Positions 46,708-53,630 of a stretch of 64,000 nt of DNA are shown piece by piece. The notes beneath the pieces were generated by a model. It was not told where the DNA came from and did not search any database. It worked only from the letters and a program-made list of their open reading frames with translations. This DNA is from Neorhizobium alkalisoli (GTDB lineage Bacteria; Pseudomonadota; Alphaproteobacteria; Rhizobiales; Rhizobiaceae). The translations under genes and the position numbers were made by a program. Location: the NCBI RefSeq assembly GCF_002968635.1, contig NZ_PVBN01000001.1, positions 248,001 to 312,000 of the forward strand, read 5' to 3'. The stretch's first letter is position 1. Each line of letters starts with the position of its first letter.

Positions 46708-48705
46708 TTACTCGGTGCGCGTGCTGAATGGCGTTTCGCGCGGGGGCAACGCCGGAACCGCAAAATGATCCGGCTTCAGCTTGGCCTTCGCCCGGTCGAC
46801 CATCATTTCATAGCCCGTTTCCAGGTGGCGGCAGAAGCGCTCCGCATCGAAGAGCGGCTTGATGAAACGGTTCGTCTCGAGCCGCGCGCGAATTTCGCCA
46901 AGCTCTTCGCGGTTCTTGAAATAGTGCACGGCACGGTTCACGTAGTCGTCCGTCGTGTCGCAGATCATTTCCGGAAGGCCTACGGCGTTAAGCAGGCTTT
47001 CGCTGACGCGCGAGGCAAAGTTTACGCCCTTGAAGGTCAGCATGGGCAACCCGCACCAGAGTTTTTCCGAGGTGGTGGTGTGGCCGTTGTAGGGGTAGGT
47101 GTCCAATCCGAGATCGGTGAGCGCGATGCGGTCGAGATATGCGGAATAGTCCAGTACACGGTCACCGAAAAGGATGCGCTCGCTGGCGATGCCGGCGTCG
47201 GTGAAGCCCTTGAGCAGGTTCTTGCGTGATCCGAAAGTCTCCTTGCAGATCAGGAAGAGGTAGCTGCCTGGCGTCTGCTTGAGGATGCGGATCCAGAGAT
47301 CCAGCGTCGTCCGGCTGATCTTCCAGTGCGTATGGAAGCACGAGAAGATAAAGGCATTCTGCGGCATCCGGCACATGCTGCGGTCGATCTTTCGGGGCAA
47401 CGACCGGTGGATCGCGTCGTTCGGGAAGAACGACTCGGGCATCCAGCAGATTTTCTCGTAGTAGTTGGGGAAAGATGTTTCCGGCACGACGGTGCGGTCT
47501 GCAATCAGGTAGTCGATGTCGACGTTGACGACTGTGCCGGGATATCCAAGCCAAGTGACATGAACAGGTGCTGTCAGCTGGTTCATGATCGGGACGCGGG
47601 TTTCGGCGGTGTGGCCCTGGAGATCGACCAGGACGTCTATGTTGGCCGCCTTGACGGCCTCTACCGCTTCGTCATCCGTCATGTTGCGAATGGAAACGAT
47701 ACGACCCCAGTTTTCGCGCACGGCGGCATTGCTGTCTTTAAGTGTCTTCTCGCTGGCGTTGCAGAAGAGCGTGATGTCGAACTTGCTGCGGTCATGTGCT
47801 TCGAGCACGCCGCGGAAAGCCTTCATCACCGCATGATCGGTCCACAGGTCGGCCGAAAGGTAGCCGACGCGGATCTTGTCACCCCAGCTATGGGGCATCG
47901 CATGCCGCCTTGCTGTAACACCCCCCGGCTTCCTGACGCGCGCGGCTCCGGCGATCGCGTTGACCTTTTCGTTGGTGCACCAACGGATGTTGTAGAGCGA
48001 GATTTCGTCGAAGAACGGGTCGATCTGGCCGGCCTCGATCTCCTCCTCGAGGATCGGATCGTATTTGTCGATGACCTCGTAGTTGTTCACGTCGCGCATC
48101 ACCGTCAGGTAGTAATTGCGCAGGATCTTGTCGTCCGGCTCTCTTTCGAATGTATCGACGATGAGCTTGTGCTCGGCTTCCGTTCTGGTCGCAAGGCGGA
48201 TGGAGCGGATAGAGAACCGGCGATGCTCGGCATTGTCGCTTTCGGCAAGCGTTTTCTGGAACGCCTCGATGCCTTCCATCTCCTGGCGCATCAGCGCGCC
48301 GGACATCAACATCGCCATGTCGGGGTCAGCGAGGGCTTCGTTGAGGATCTTGGCGCCGATTCGCAAAAGGCTGATGTCGTCGTTGTTGGCGAAATGAAGC
48401 CGCATCGCTTCGCGAAGATATTTCAGCCGATGACGGGATTCCTGTTCGCCTGCGAGCTGGAATGCCTGTGCGGCCTCCGTCTTCATGCGCAGCTTGACTA
48501 GCGTTGCGCCCAGCAATGCGTAGTTTCTCGGATCCTTGTCCACGTCCAGCAATCGGTTCAGGATGCCCAGCACGTGATAATATTCGGCCTTGTCGAAGCT
48601 CTTTTGGGCGGCCACATATTCCCGTTGTGTCTTCAGGCTTTTCAAGTCTTCGCACTCCAAATAACAGCCGCGCAGCCGCAAGGGCGGATCGGCCTCCTTG
48701 TTCAT
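46708..48705 (-). CDS. OGT/SPINDLY-type O-linked glycosyltransferase (GT41)
   Basis: A 665-residue protein: an N-terminal helical-repeat region (about 20-270, TPR-like) and a GT41 catalytic domain (about 275-640). OGT landmarks are seen: KIRVGYLSADLWTDHAV with the His (about residue 290), VDLQGHTAETRVPI, PVHVTWLGYPGTV (about 379-391), the Lys in HTHWKIS (about 457) and LDTYPYNGHTTTSEKLWCGL (about 541-560). GT41 enzymes glycosylate Ser/Thr of proteins in the cytosol. Its start lies 270 bp from the divergent flaA start, so the flagellins are the likely substrates (inference). Nucleotide-sugar preference is unknown. Confidence 0.85.
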   Translation of the reverse strand: MNKEADPPLRLRGCYLECEDLKSLKTQREYVAAQKSFDKAEYYHVLGILNRLLDVDKDPRNYALLGATLVKLRMKTEAAQAFQLAGEQESRHRLKYLREAMRLHFANNDDISLLRIGAKILNEALADPDMAMLMSGALMRQEMEGIEAFQKTLAESDNAEHRRFSIRSIRLATRTEAEHKLIVDTFEREPDDKILRNYYLTVMRDVNNYEVIDKYDPILEEEIEAGQIDPFFDEISLYNIRWCTNEKVNAIAGAARVRKPGGVTARRHAMPHSWGDKIRVGYLSADLWTDHAVMKAFRGVLEAHDRSKFDITLFCNASEKTLKDSNAAVRENWGRIVSIRNMTDDEAVEAVKAANIDVLVDLQGHTAETRVPIMNQLTAPVHVTWLGYPGTVVNVDIDYLIADRTVVPETSFPNYYEKICWMPESFFPNDAIHRSLPRKIDRSMCRMPQNAFIFSCFHTHWKISRTTLDLWIRILKQTPGSYLFLICKETFGSRKNLLKGFTDAGIASERILFGDRVLDYSAYLDRIALTDLGLDTYPYNGHTTTSEKLWCGLPMLTFKGVNFASRVSESLLNAVGLPEMICDTTDDYVNRAVHYFKNREELGEIRARLETNRFIKPLFDAERFCRHLETGYEMMVDRAKAKLKPDHFAVPALPPRETPFSTRTE

Positions 48706-48756
48706 GATGACTTGCGAAGCTTGCTTGAGGCCGTCCTGCCGGAGGGTGAGGAGCGT

Positions 48757-48774
48757 GATAACCGCCCGTTAACC
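48757..48774. promoter_or_regulatory. GTTAAC-type box pair between the GT41 gene and flaA
   Basis: GATAACC (48757-48763) and GTTAACC (48768-48774), read on the minus strand as GGTTAAC-N4-GGTTATC, lie 50-70 bp upstream of the GT41 start and 116 bp before the flaA GCATGATGC box. They resemble boxes before flaB, flaD and rem. Confidence 0.4.
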
Positions 48775-48888
48775 ATGGGAACAGAGGGATTGGTGCCGGG
48801 TTCCAAATTAAAGAACTTGGCAAGGATTGGCTGCCAGATTTCTCCTCACACGACGGGTTTGGTATCTCTTCGCTGAAGGAACCGAGTT

Positions 48889-48966
48889 GGCATGATGCCG
48901 GACCGAAGTGACCGGTATATTTTTTAGCCCGGTATGTCCCCCCACAGTATTTCGTTCAAAGGGACA
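48889..48966 (+). promoter_or_regulatory. flaA late-class leader motif and SD-pairing hairpin
   Basis: GCATGATGC (48890-48898), then 22 bp from its start ACCGG (48911-48915) paired with CCGGT (48929-48933) across a T-rich loop, then TGTCCC (48935-48940) complementary to GGGACA (48961-48966). The latter overlaps the AAAGGGA ribosome-binding site, 10-16 bp before ATG 48976. Confidence 0.65.
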
Positions 48967-48975
48967 ACTAGAATC

Positions 48976-50247
48976 ATGGCAAGCATTCTTACTAACGTTA
49001 ACGCAATGGCCGCTCTCCAGACGCTGCGGTCCATCAGCTCCGACATGGAATCCACGCAGAGCCGCATTTCTACTGGCCAGCGCGTCGGTTCTGCTTCCGA
49101 CAACGCCGCCTACTGGTCGATCGCAACCACCATGCGTTCGGACAATGCCGCTCTTTCGTCCGTTCAGGACGCACTCGGCCTCGGCGCTGCTAAGGTCGAC
49201 ACCGCATATTCCGGTATGGAAGCTGCGATCGAAGTTGTTCAGGAAATCAAGAACAAGCTCGTAACCGCCGGCGAATCCAGCGCCGACAAGACGAAGATCC
49301 AGGAAGAAATCACCCAGCTGCAGCAGCAGCTGAAGAGCATCACCTCTTCGGCTTCCTTCTCCGGTGAAAACTGGCTGCAGGCCGACATCAGCGGCAAGAC
49401 CAACGCTGTTACCGGCGTCGTTTACGCTTCTGACGACATCGCGAAGCAGATCGTCGGTTCCTTCACCCGCGACGTCGAAGGCAACGTTTCGGTCAAGACC
49501 GTCAACGTCACGCTCAATGAAACGAACGTTCTGTTCGACCTTTCGGGTGGTGACGCCGGCATTCTCGACGCAAACTTCCTGAAGGGCATGCGTACGGTTA
49601 CCGACTCGCTCGGTGCTGACCGTTACGCCAAGGTCAACACCGCGGCCATGAACGACACCTCTGCTGTCTGGAAGGACATCGGCGGCGACGTATGGCAGAA
49701 GGGCAATACGCTCGGTGCCTTCACGGACGGTTCGAACGGTACCTACCTGATGAAGGTCGGCGGCGGCTTCGTCGATGCGGTCTTCAGCGCAACGGCCAAC
49801 GAATATCAGGTCAACACCAACGCCCTGATCGCCACCAACGCTTCGATCACCCTGACCTCGGGTCTGTCGGTTTCCGAACTCGACATCACCAAGCTTGACG
49901 ACTACCGCAAGTCCGGCGACGTCAAGAACCTCGGCATGGGCGACGGCACGAACGTCTCCGACGACGACCTGATCGCCGCTCTGACCTCGTTCGTCGACAA
50001 CCAGCTCGAGAAGATGACGAGCGCGGCTGCAAAGCTCGGTGCAGTCTCCAAGCGCATCGAGATGCAGGGAGACTTCGTCTCCAAGCTCTCCGACTCGCTC
50101 GACAGCGGTGTAGGCCGCCTCGTCGATGCCGACATGAACGAAGAGTCCACCAAGCTCAAGGCCCTGCAGACCCAGCAGCAGCTGGCGATCCAGTCGCTCT
50201 CGATTGCCAACTCGGACTCGCAGAACATCCTGTCGCTCTTCCGTTAA
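48976..50247 (+). CDS. flaA: Flagellin FlaA
   Basis: A 423-residue flagellin with the rhizobial N-terminus MASILTNVNAMAALQTLRSI and D0/D1 helices to about residue 150, a variable D2/D3 region (about 150-330), and the C-terminal helices ending QLAIQSLSIANSDSQNILSL. No signal peptide; it is exported through the flagellar channel. ATG 48976 follows AAAGGGA. It is first of four tandem flagellin genes and usually the principal filament subunit in Rhizobiaceae. Long stretches are base-identical to flaB. Ser/Thr-rich surface loops (about 285-300) are possible glycosylation sites. Confidence 0.93.
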   Translation: MASILTNVNAMAALQTLRSISSDMESTQSRISTGQRVGSASDNAAYWSIATTMRSDNAALSSVQDALGLGAAKVDTAYSGMEAAIEVVQEIKNKLVTAGESSADKTKIQEEITQLQQQLKSITSSASFSGENWLQADISGKTNAVTGVVYASDDIAKQIVGSFTRDVEGNVSVKTVNVTLNETNVLFDLSGGDAGILDANFLKGMRTVTDSLGADRYAKVNTAAMNDTSAVWKDIGGDVWQKGNTLGAFTDGSNGTYLMKVGGGFVDAVFSATANEYQVNTNALIATNASITLTSGLSVSELDITKLDDYRKSGDVKNLGMGDGTNVSDDDLIAALTSFVDNQLEKMTSAAAKLGAVSKRIEMQGDFVSKLSDSLDSGVGRLVDADMNEESTKLKALQTQQQLAIQSLSIANSDSQNILSLFR

Positions 50248-50300
50248 TCGAAACAGGAAAAATGGCGCGGAGGCTGACCGCGCCATGGACCCGAAAAAGG

Positions 50301-50330
50301 GCCGCGTCCGAATTCGGACGCGGCTTTTTT
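50301..50330 (+). terminator. Rho-independent terminator after flaA
   Basis: GCCGCGTCCG-AATT-CGGACGCGGC, a perfect 10-bp stem centred on an AATT loop, is followed by TTTTTT and a further T run. It lies 53 bp after flaA, so flaA is transcribed alone. Confidence 0.92.
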
Positions 50331-50396
50331 ATTTTTCCAAATCGGCTTCAATCTTCATTAACTATATTGAGGTTACCTAGAGCCATCGAAACGGTG

Positions 50397-50495
50397 AGTT
50401 AACCAAACAAATTAACTGGTTAGCAAGCATGATGCTGCCCGCCGTTCCCGGTGTTTCCGGAATGTCCCTTTTCGTAATCAGCCACTCAAGGGGCA
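50397..50495 (+). promoter_or_regulatory. flaB promoter/leader: GTTAAC pair, late-class motif, SD-pairing hairpin
   Basis: AGTTAACC (50397-50404) and GGTTAGCA (50418-50425) are direct repeats spaced 21 bp. GCATGATGC (50427-50435) follows, then CCGG (50448-50451) and CCGG (50457-50460). TGTCCCTT (50463-50470) pairs with AAGGGGCA (50488-50495; 8 bp with one G-T), which holds the Shine-Dalgarno 8 bp before ATG 50503. Confidence 0.65.
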
Positions 50496-50502
50496 CTCAT
50501 AA

Positions 50503-51774
50503 ATGACTAGCATTCTCACCAACATTGCAGCCATGTCTGCACTCCAGACCCTGCGCTCGCTCAGCTCCGACATGGAGAAGACGCAGGCTCACGTTTCGTC
50601 CGGTCTGCGCGTCGGTTCTGCTTCCGACAACGCCGCTTACTGGTCGATCGCAACCACCATGCGTTCGGACAATGGCGCTCTCTCTGCCGTTCAGGACGCT
50701 CTCGGCCTCGGCGCCGCTAAGGTCGACACCGCATATGCCGCTATGGAATCGGCTATCGACGTCGTCCAGGAAATCAAGAACAAGCTCGTTGCTGCTTCCG
50801 AGCCGGGCGTTGACAAGTCCAAGGTCCAGGAAGAAATCACTCAGCTGCAGCAGCAGCTGAAGAGCATCACCTCTTCGGCTTCCTTCTCCGGTGAAAACTG
50901 GCTGCAGGCCGACATCAGCGGCAAGACCAACGCCGTTACCGGCATTGTCTACGCTTCTGACGACATCAACAAGCAGATCGTCGGTTCCTTTACCCGTGAC
51001 GCTGAAGGCAACGTTTCGGTCAAGACGGTCAACGTTGTCCTCAACGAAACGAACATCCTGTTCGACCTTTCGGGTGGTGACGCCGGCATCCTCGACGCAA
51101 ACGCTCTGAAGGGCATGCGTCAGGTTCAGGACTCCCTCGGTGCCGATCGTTACGCCAAGGTCAACACCGCGGCAATGAACGACACCACCGCTGTCTGGAG
51201 AGACATCGGCGGCGACGTATGGCAGAAGGGCAACACGCTCGGCGTCTACAGCGACGGTTCGAACGGCACCTACCTGATGAAGACCGGCGGCGGCTTCGTC
51301 GATGCGGTGTTCAGCGCAACGGCCAACGAATATCAGGTCAACACCAACGCCCTGATCGCCACCAACGCTTCGATCACCCTGACCTCGGGTCTGTCGGTTT
51401 CCGAACTCGACATCACCAAGCTTGACGACTATCGCAAGGCCGGTGACACCAAGAACCTCGGCATGGGCGACGGCACGAACGTCTCCGACGAGCAGCTCAT
51501 GGACTACCTGATCTCCTTCACGGACGGTCAGCTCGAGAAGATGACGAGCGCTGCTGCAAAGCTCGGCTCCATCTCCATGCGTATCGGCATGCAGGAAGAC
51601 TTCGTCTCCAAGCTGTCCGACTCGATCGACAGCGGTGTTGGCCGCCTCGTCGACGCAGAAATGAACGAAGAGTCCACCAAGCTCAAGGCCCTGCAGACCC
51701 AGCAGCAGCTGGCGATCCAGTCGCTCTCGATTGCCAACTCGGACTCGCAGAACATCCTGTCGCTCTTCCGTTAA
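50503..51774 (+). CDS. flaB: Flagellin FlaB
   Basis: A 423-residue flagellin, collinear with FlaA without gaps. N-terminus MTSILTNIAAMSALQTLRSL, C-terminus identical to FlaA for the last ~38 residues. Three blocks are identical to flaA at DNA level, including third codon positions, which indicates recent gene conversion. Export and assembly as for FlaA. SD AAGGGG at 50488-50493. It has its own leader and terminator and so is a single-gene unit. Confidence 0.93.
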   Translation: MTSILTNIAAMSALQTLRSLSSDMEKTQAHVSSGLRVGSASDNAAYWSIATTMRSDNGALSAVQDALGLGAAKVDTAYAAMESAIDVVQEIKNKLVAASEPGVDKSKVQEEITQLQQQLKSITSSASFSGENWLQADISGKTNAVTGIVYASDDINKQIVGSFTRDAEGNVSVKTVNVVLNETNILFDLSGGDAGILDANALKGMRQVQDSLGADRYAKVNTAAMNDTTAVWRDIGGDVWQKGNTLGVYSDGSNGTYLMKTGGGFVDAVFSATANEYQVNTNALIATNASITLTSGLSVSELDITKLDDYRKAGDTKNLGMGDGTNVSDEQLMDYLISFTDGQLEKMTSAAAKLGSISMRIGMQEDFVSKLSDSIDSGVGRLVDAEMNEESTKLKALQTQQQLAIQSLSIANSDSQNILSLFR

Positions 51775-51808
51775 TCCGGAAAGCCTCGGAAAGTTACCGC
51801 TTGAAAGG

Positions 51809-51836
51809 CCGCGCCCCCCGGGGGCGCGGTTTTTTT
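51809..51836 (+). terminator. Rho-independent terminator after flaB
   Basis: CCGCGCCC-CCCGG-GGGCGCGG (51809-51829) followed by seven T bases, 34 bp after the flaB stop. A very stable G+C stem. Confidence 0.92.
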
Positions 51837-51925
51837 ATGCGTCCGGTATTTTTTTATTAACTTCGGTAAAGACGGTTTAACCTTTGTTAACCATTTGTCC
51901 CTTAACTGGGCTCATCGAAACGAAG

Positions 51926-52025
51926 GGTTAACCAAGACGAAAAAGAGGTTAACAGGCATCAGGCCGAGCCTTCGTTCACCGGTGAAATCCGGAATGTCCC
52001 TTTCTTCTAGCCAAATCAAGGGGCA
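51926..52025 (+). promoter_or_regulatory. flaD promoter/leader: GTTAAC pair, late-class motif, SD-pairing hairpin
   Basis: GGTTAACC (51926-51933) and GGTTAACA (51947-51954) are direct repeats spaced 21 bp, as before flaB. GCATCAGGC (51956-51964) is a degenerate dyad box, followed 23 bp later by CCGG (51979-51982) and CCGG (51989-51992). TGTCCCTT (51995-52002) pairs with AAGGGGCA (52018-52025), masking the SD of ATG 52032. Confidence 0.62.
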
Positions 52026-52031
52026 CACAAG

Positions 52032-53300
52032 ATGACCAGCATTCTTACGAACACCGCAGCTATGGCTGCTCTCCAGACCCTCCGCTCGCTTGGCGTCGAC
52101 ATGGAAGATACGCAGAAGCGCGTTTCCACCGGCCTGCGCGTTGGAACCGCTTCCGACAACGCCGCCTACTGGTCGATCGCGACCACCATGCGTTCCGACA
52201 ACGGCGCTCTTTCCGCCGTCCAGGACGCCCTCGGTCTCGGTGCTGCCAAGGTCGACACCGCTTACGCTGCCATGGAAACCGTCGTCGACGTCGTCACCGA
52301 AATCAAGAGCAAGCTCGTTGCTGCTTCCGAAGCCGGTGTCGACAAGTCGAAGATCCAGTCCGAAATCTCTCAGCTGCAGGACCAGCTGCGCAGCATCGCT
52401 TCGTCCGCTTCCTTCTCCGGTGAAAACTGGCTGCAGGCGGATATCGGTGGCCGCACCAACGCCACAAATGGCGAAATCTATGCCAGCGATCCTGTGATGA
52501 AGCAGGTGATCGGCTCGTTCACCCGCGATGCAAACGGCAATGTCGCCGTGCAGCCCATCCCGATCAAGCTCGACGAAACCACGGTTCTCTTCGACCTTTC
52601 AGGCGGTGACGCCGGTCTGCTCGACGCCAACATGCTCAAGGGCTTCCGCGAAGTTCAGGACACGCTCGGCAATGATCGCTACGCCAAGATCAATACCAAC
52701 GCCATGAGCGATACCACCGCCAAGTGGGTGGAAATCGGAGGCAATGTCTGGGCGAAGGCCGACACGGCCGGAAGCCTGCTGAGCGGCACCAACGCCGACT
52801 ACCTGATCAAGATCGGCGGCGGCTTTGTCGATGCGGTCTACAACGGCACCGCCGGCGGCTACGACATCGACACCAATGCCCTCGTCGCAACCAATGCCAC
52901 GATCGGTTATACCAAGGGTGTTTCGGTCTCCGAACTCGATATCACCATGCTCGACGACTATCGCAACAGCGCGGCAGCGACCTATCTCGGCATGGGCACT
53001 GACGTCGATGACGCCAACATCATGGATGCACTGATTTCCTTCGTCGACGCCCAGCTCGAAGCGCTCACCAGTTCGACTGCGAAGCTCGGCTCGATCTCGA
53101 TGCGCATCGAGATGCAGGAAGACTTCGTCTCCAAGCTCACCGACTCCATCGATAGCGGCATCGGCCGTCTCGTCGATGCGGACATGAACGAGGAATCGAC
53201 CAGGCTCAAGGCCCTGCAGACCCAGCAGCAGCTTGCGATCCAGTCGCTTTCGATCGCCAACACCAATTCCGAGAATATTCTGTCGCTCTTCCGTCAGTAA
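52032..53300 (+). CDS. flaD: Flagellin FlaD
   Basis: A 422-residue flagellin starting MTSILTNTAAMAALQTLRSL and ending with an extra Gln (SLFRQ) relative to FlaA/FlaB. The D0/D1 regions are close to FlaA, but the D2/D3 part (about 150-340) has diverged (for example GGRTNATNGEIYASDPVMKQ). Codon use is as in its neighbours. The name follows the Sinorhizobium order flaA-flaB-flaD-flaC and is provisional. It has its own leader and terminator. Confidence 0.9.
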   Translation: MTSILTNTAAMAALQTLRSLGVDMEDTQKRVSTGLRVGTASDNAAYWSIATTMRSDNGALSAVQDALGLGAAKVDTAYAAMETVVDVVTEIKSKLVAASEAGVDKSKIQSEISQLQDQLRSIASSASFSGENWLQADIGGRTNATNGEIYASDPVMKQVIGSFTRDANGNVAVQPIPIKLDETTVLFDLSGGDAGLLDANMLKGFREVQDTLGNDRYAKINTNAMSDTTAKWVEIGGNVWAKADTAGSLLSGTNADYLIKIGGGFVDAVYNGTAGGYDIDTNALVATNATIGYTKGVSVSELDITMLDDYRNSAAATYLGMGTDVDDANIMDALISFVDAQLEALTSSTAKLGSISMRIEMQEDFVSKLTDSIDSGIGRLVDADMNEESTRLKALQTQQQLAIQSLSIANTNSENILSLFRQ

Positions 53301-53364
53301 GCGGCGCTCTTGGCTAGGAGCGGTTCGTCCCGCTCTGACACGGCAGCAGCAATATTCAGGAAAG

Positions 53365-53395
53365 AAAACCGCGTCTCGAAAGAGGCGCGGTTTTT
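53365..53395 (+). terminator. Rho-independent terminator after flaD
   Basis: AAAACCGCGTCTC-GAAA-GAGGCGCGGTTTT: a 13-bp stem with one G-T pair, a GNRA loop and a terminal T run, 64 bp after flaD. Confidence 0.88.
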
Positions 53396-53501
53396 CGCTT
53401 TTCGCCGTGGGGCTTGCGCGAAACCTGCACGACTGTCGGGCGGGGGCCTCGATACCGCTTTAACAGCTTGCCAATCCACGACTGCCTTTGATAACTGTCG
53501 C

Positions 53502-53622
53502 GTTAACGATTTGTTAAGAACGACAGGCCGCCTCGCATCCCTGATGCTGACAGGCGGTAAGCATGATGCCTCTCGTCGTTTCCGGTGAAGTACTCCGGAT
53601 CCCTCAGAATATCTGACCGAGG
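53502..53622 (+). promoter_or_regulatory. flaC promoter/leader with late-class motif
   Basis: Within the 330-bp flaD-flaC gap: GTTAACG (53502-53508) and TTGTTAAG (53511-53518); a long hairpin CCGCCT (53528-53533) / AGGCGG (53552-53557) with an inner GCAT-N5-ATGC; the box GCATGATGC (53561-53569); and TCCGG (53581-53585) / CCGGA (53595-53599). CCTC (53602-53605) can pair with the GAGG ribosome-binding site (53619-53622), a weaker version of the masking hairpin of the other flagellins. Confidence 0.58.
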
Positions 53623-53630
53623 CACGGCCA

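Noticed and set aside
47326..48501. 391-codon plus-strand frame
   Set aside because: Antisense of the GT41 gene, which shows full family motifs on the minus strand.
48888..48900. Sigma-54 promoter at TTGGCATGATGCC before flaA
   Set aside because: The GG and GC dinucleotides are 6 bp apart, not the 10 bp needed for -24/-12 boxes, and the other flagellin leaders do not keep the TTGGC part.
48808..50286. 492-codon minus-strand frame
   Set aside because: Antisense of flaA; flagellin on the plus strand is certain, and the shadow is not kept over the equally similar flaB.
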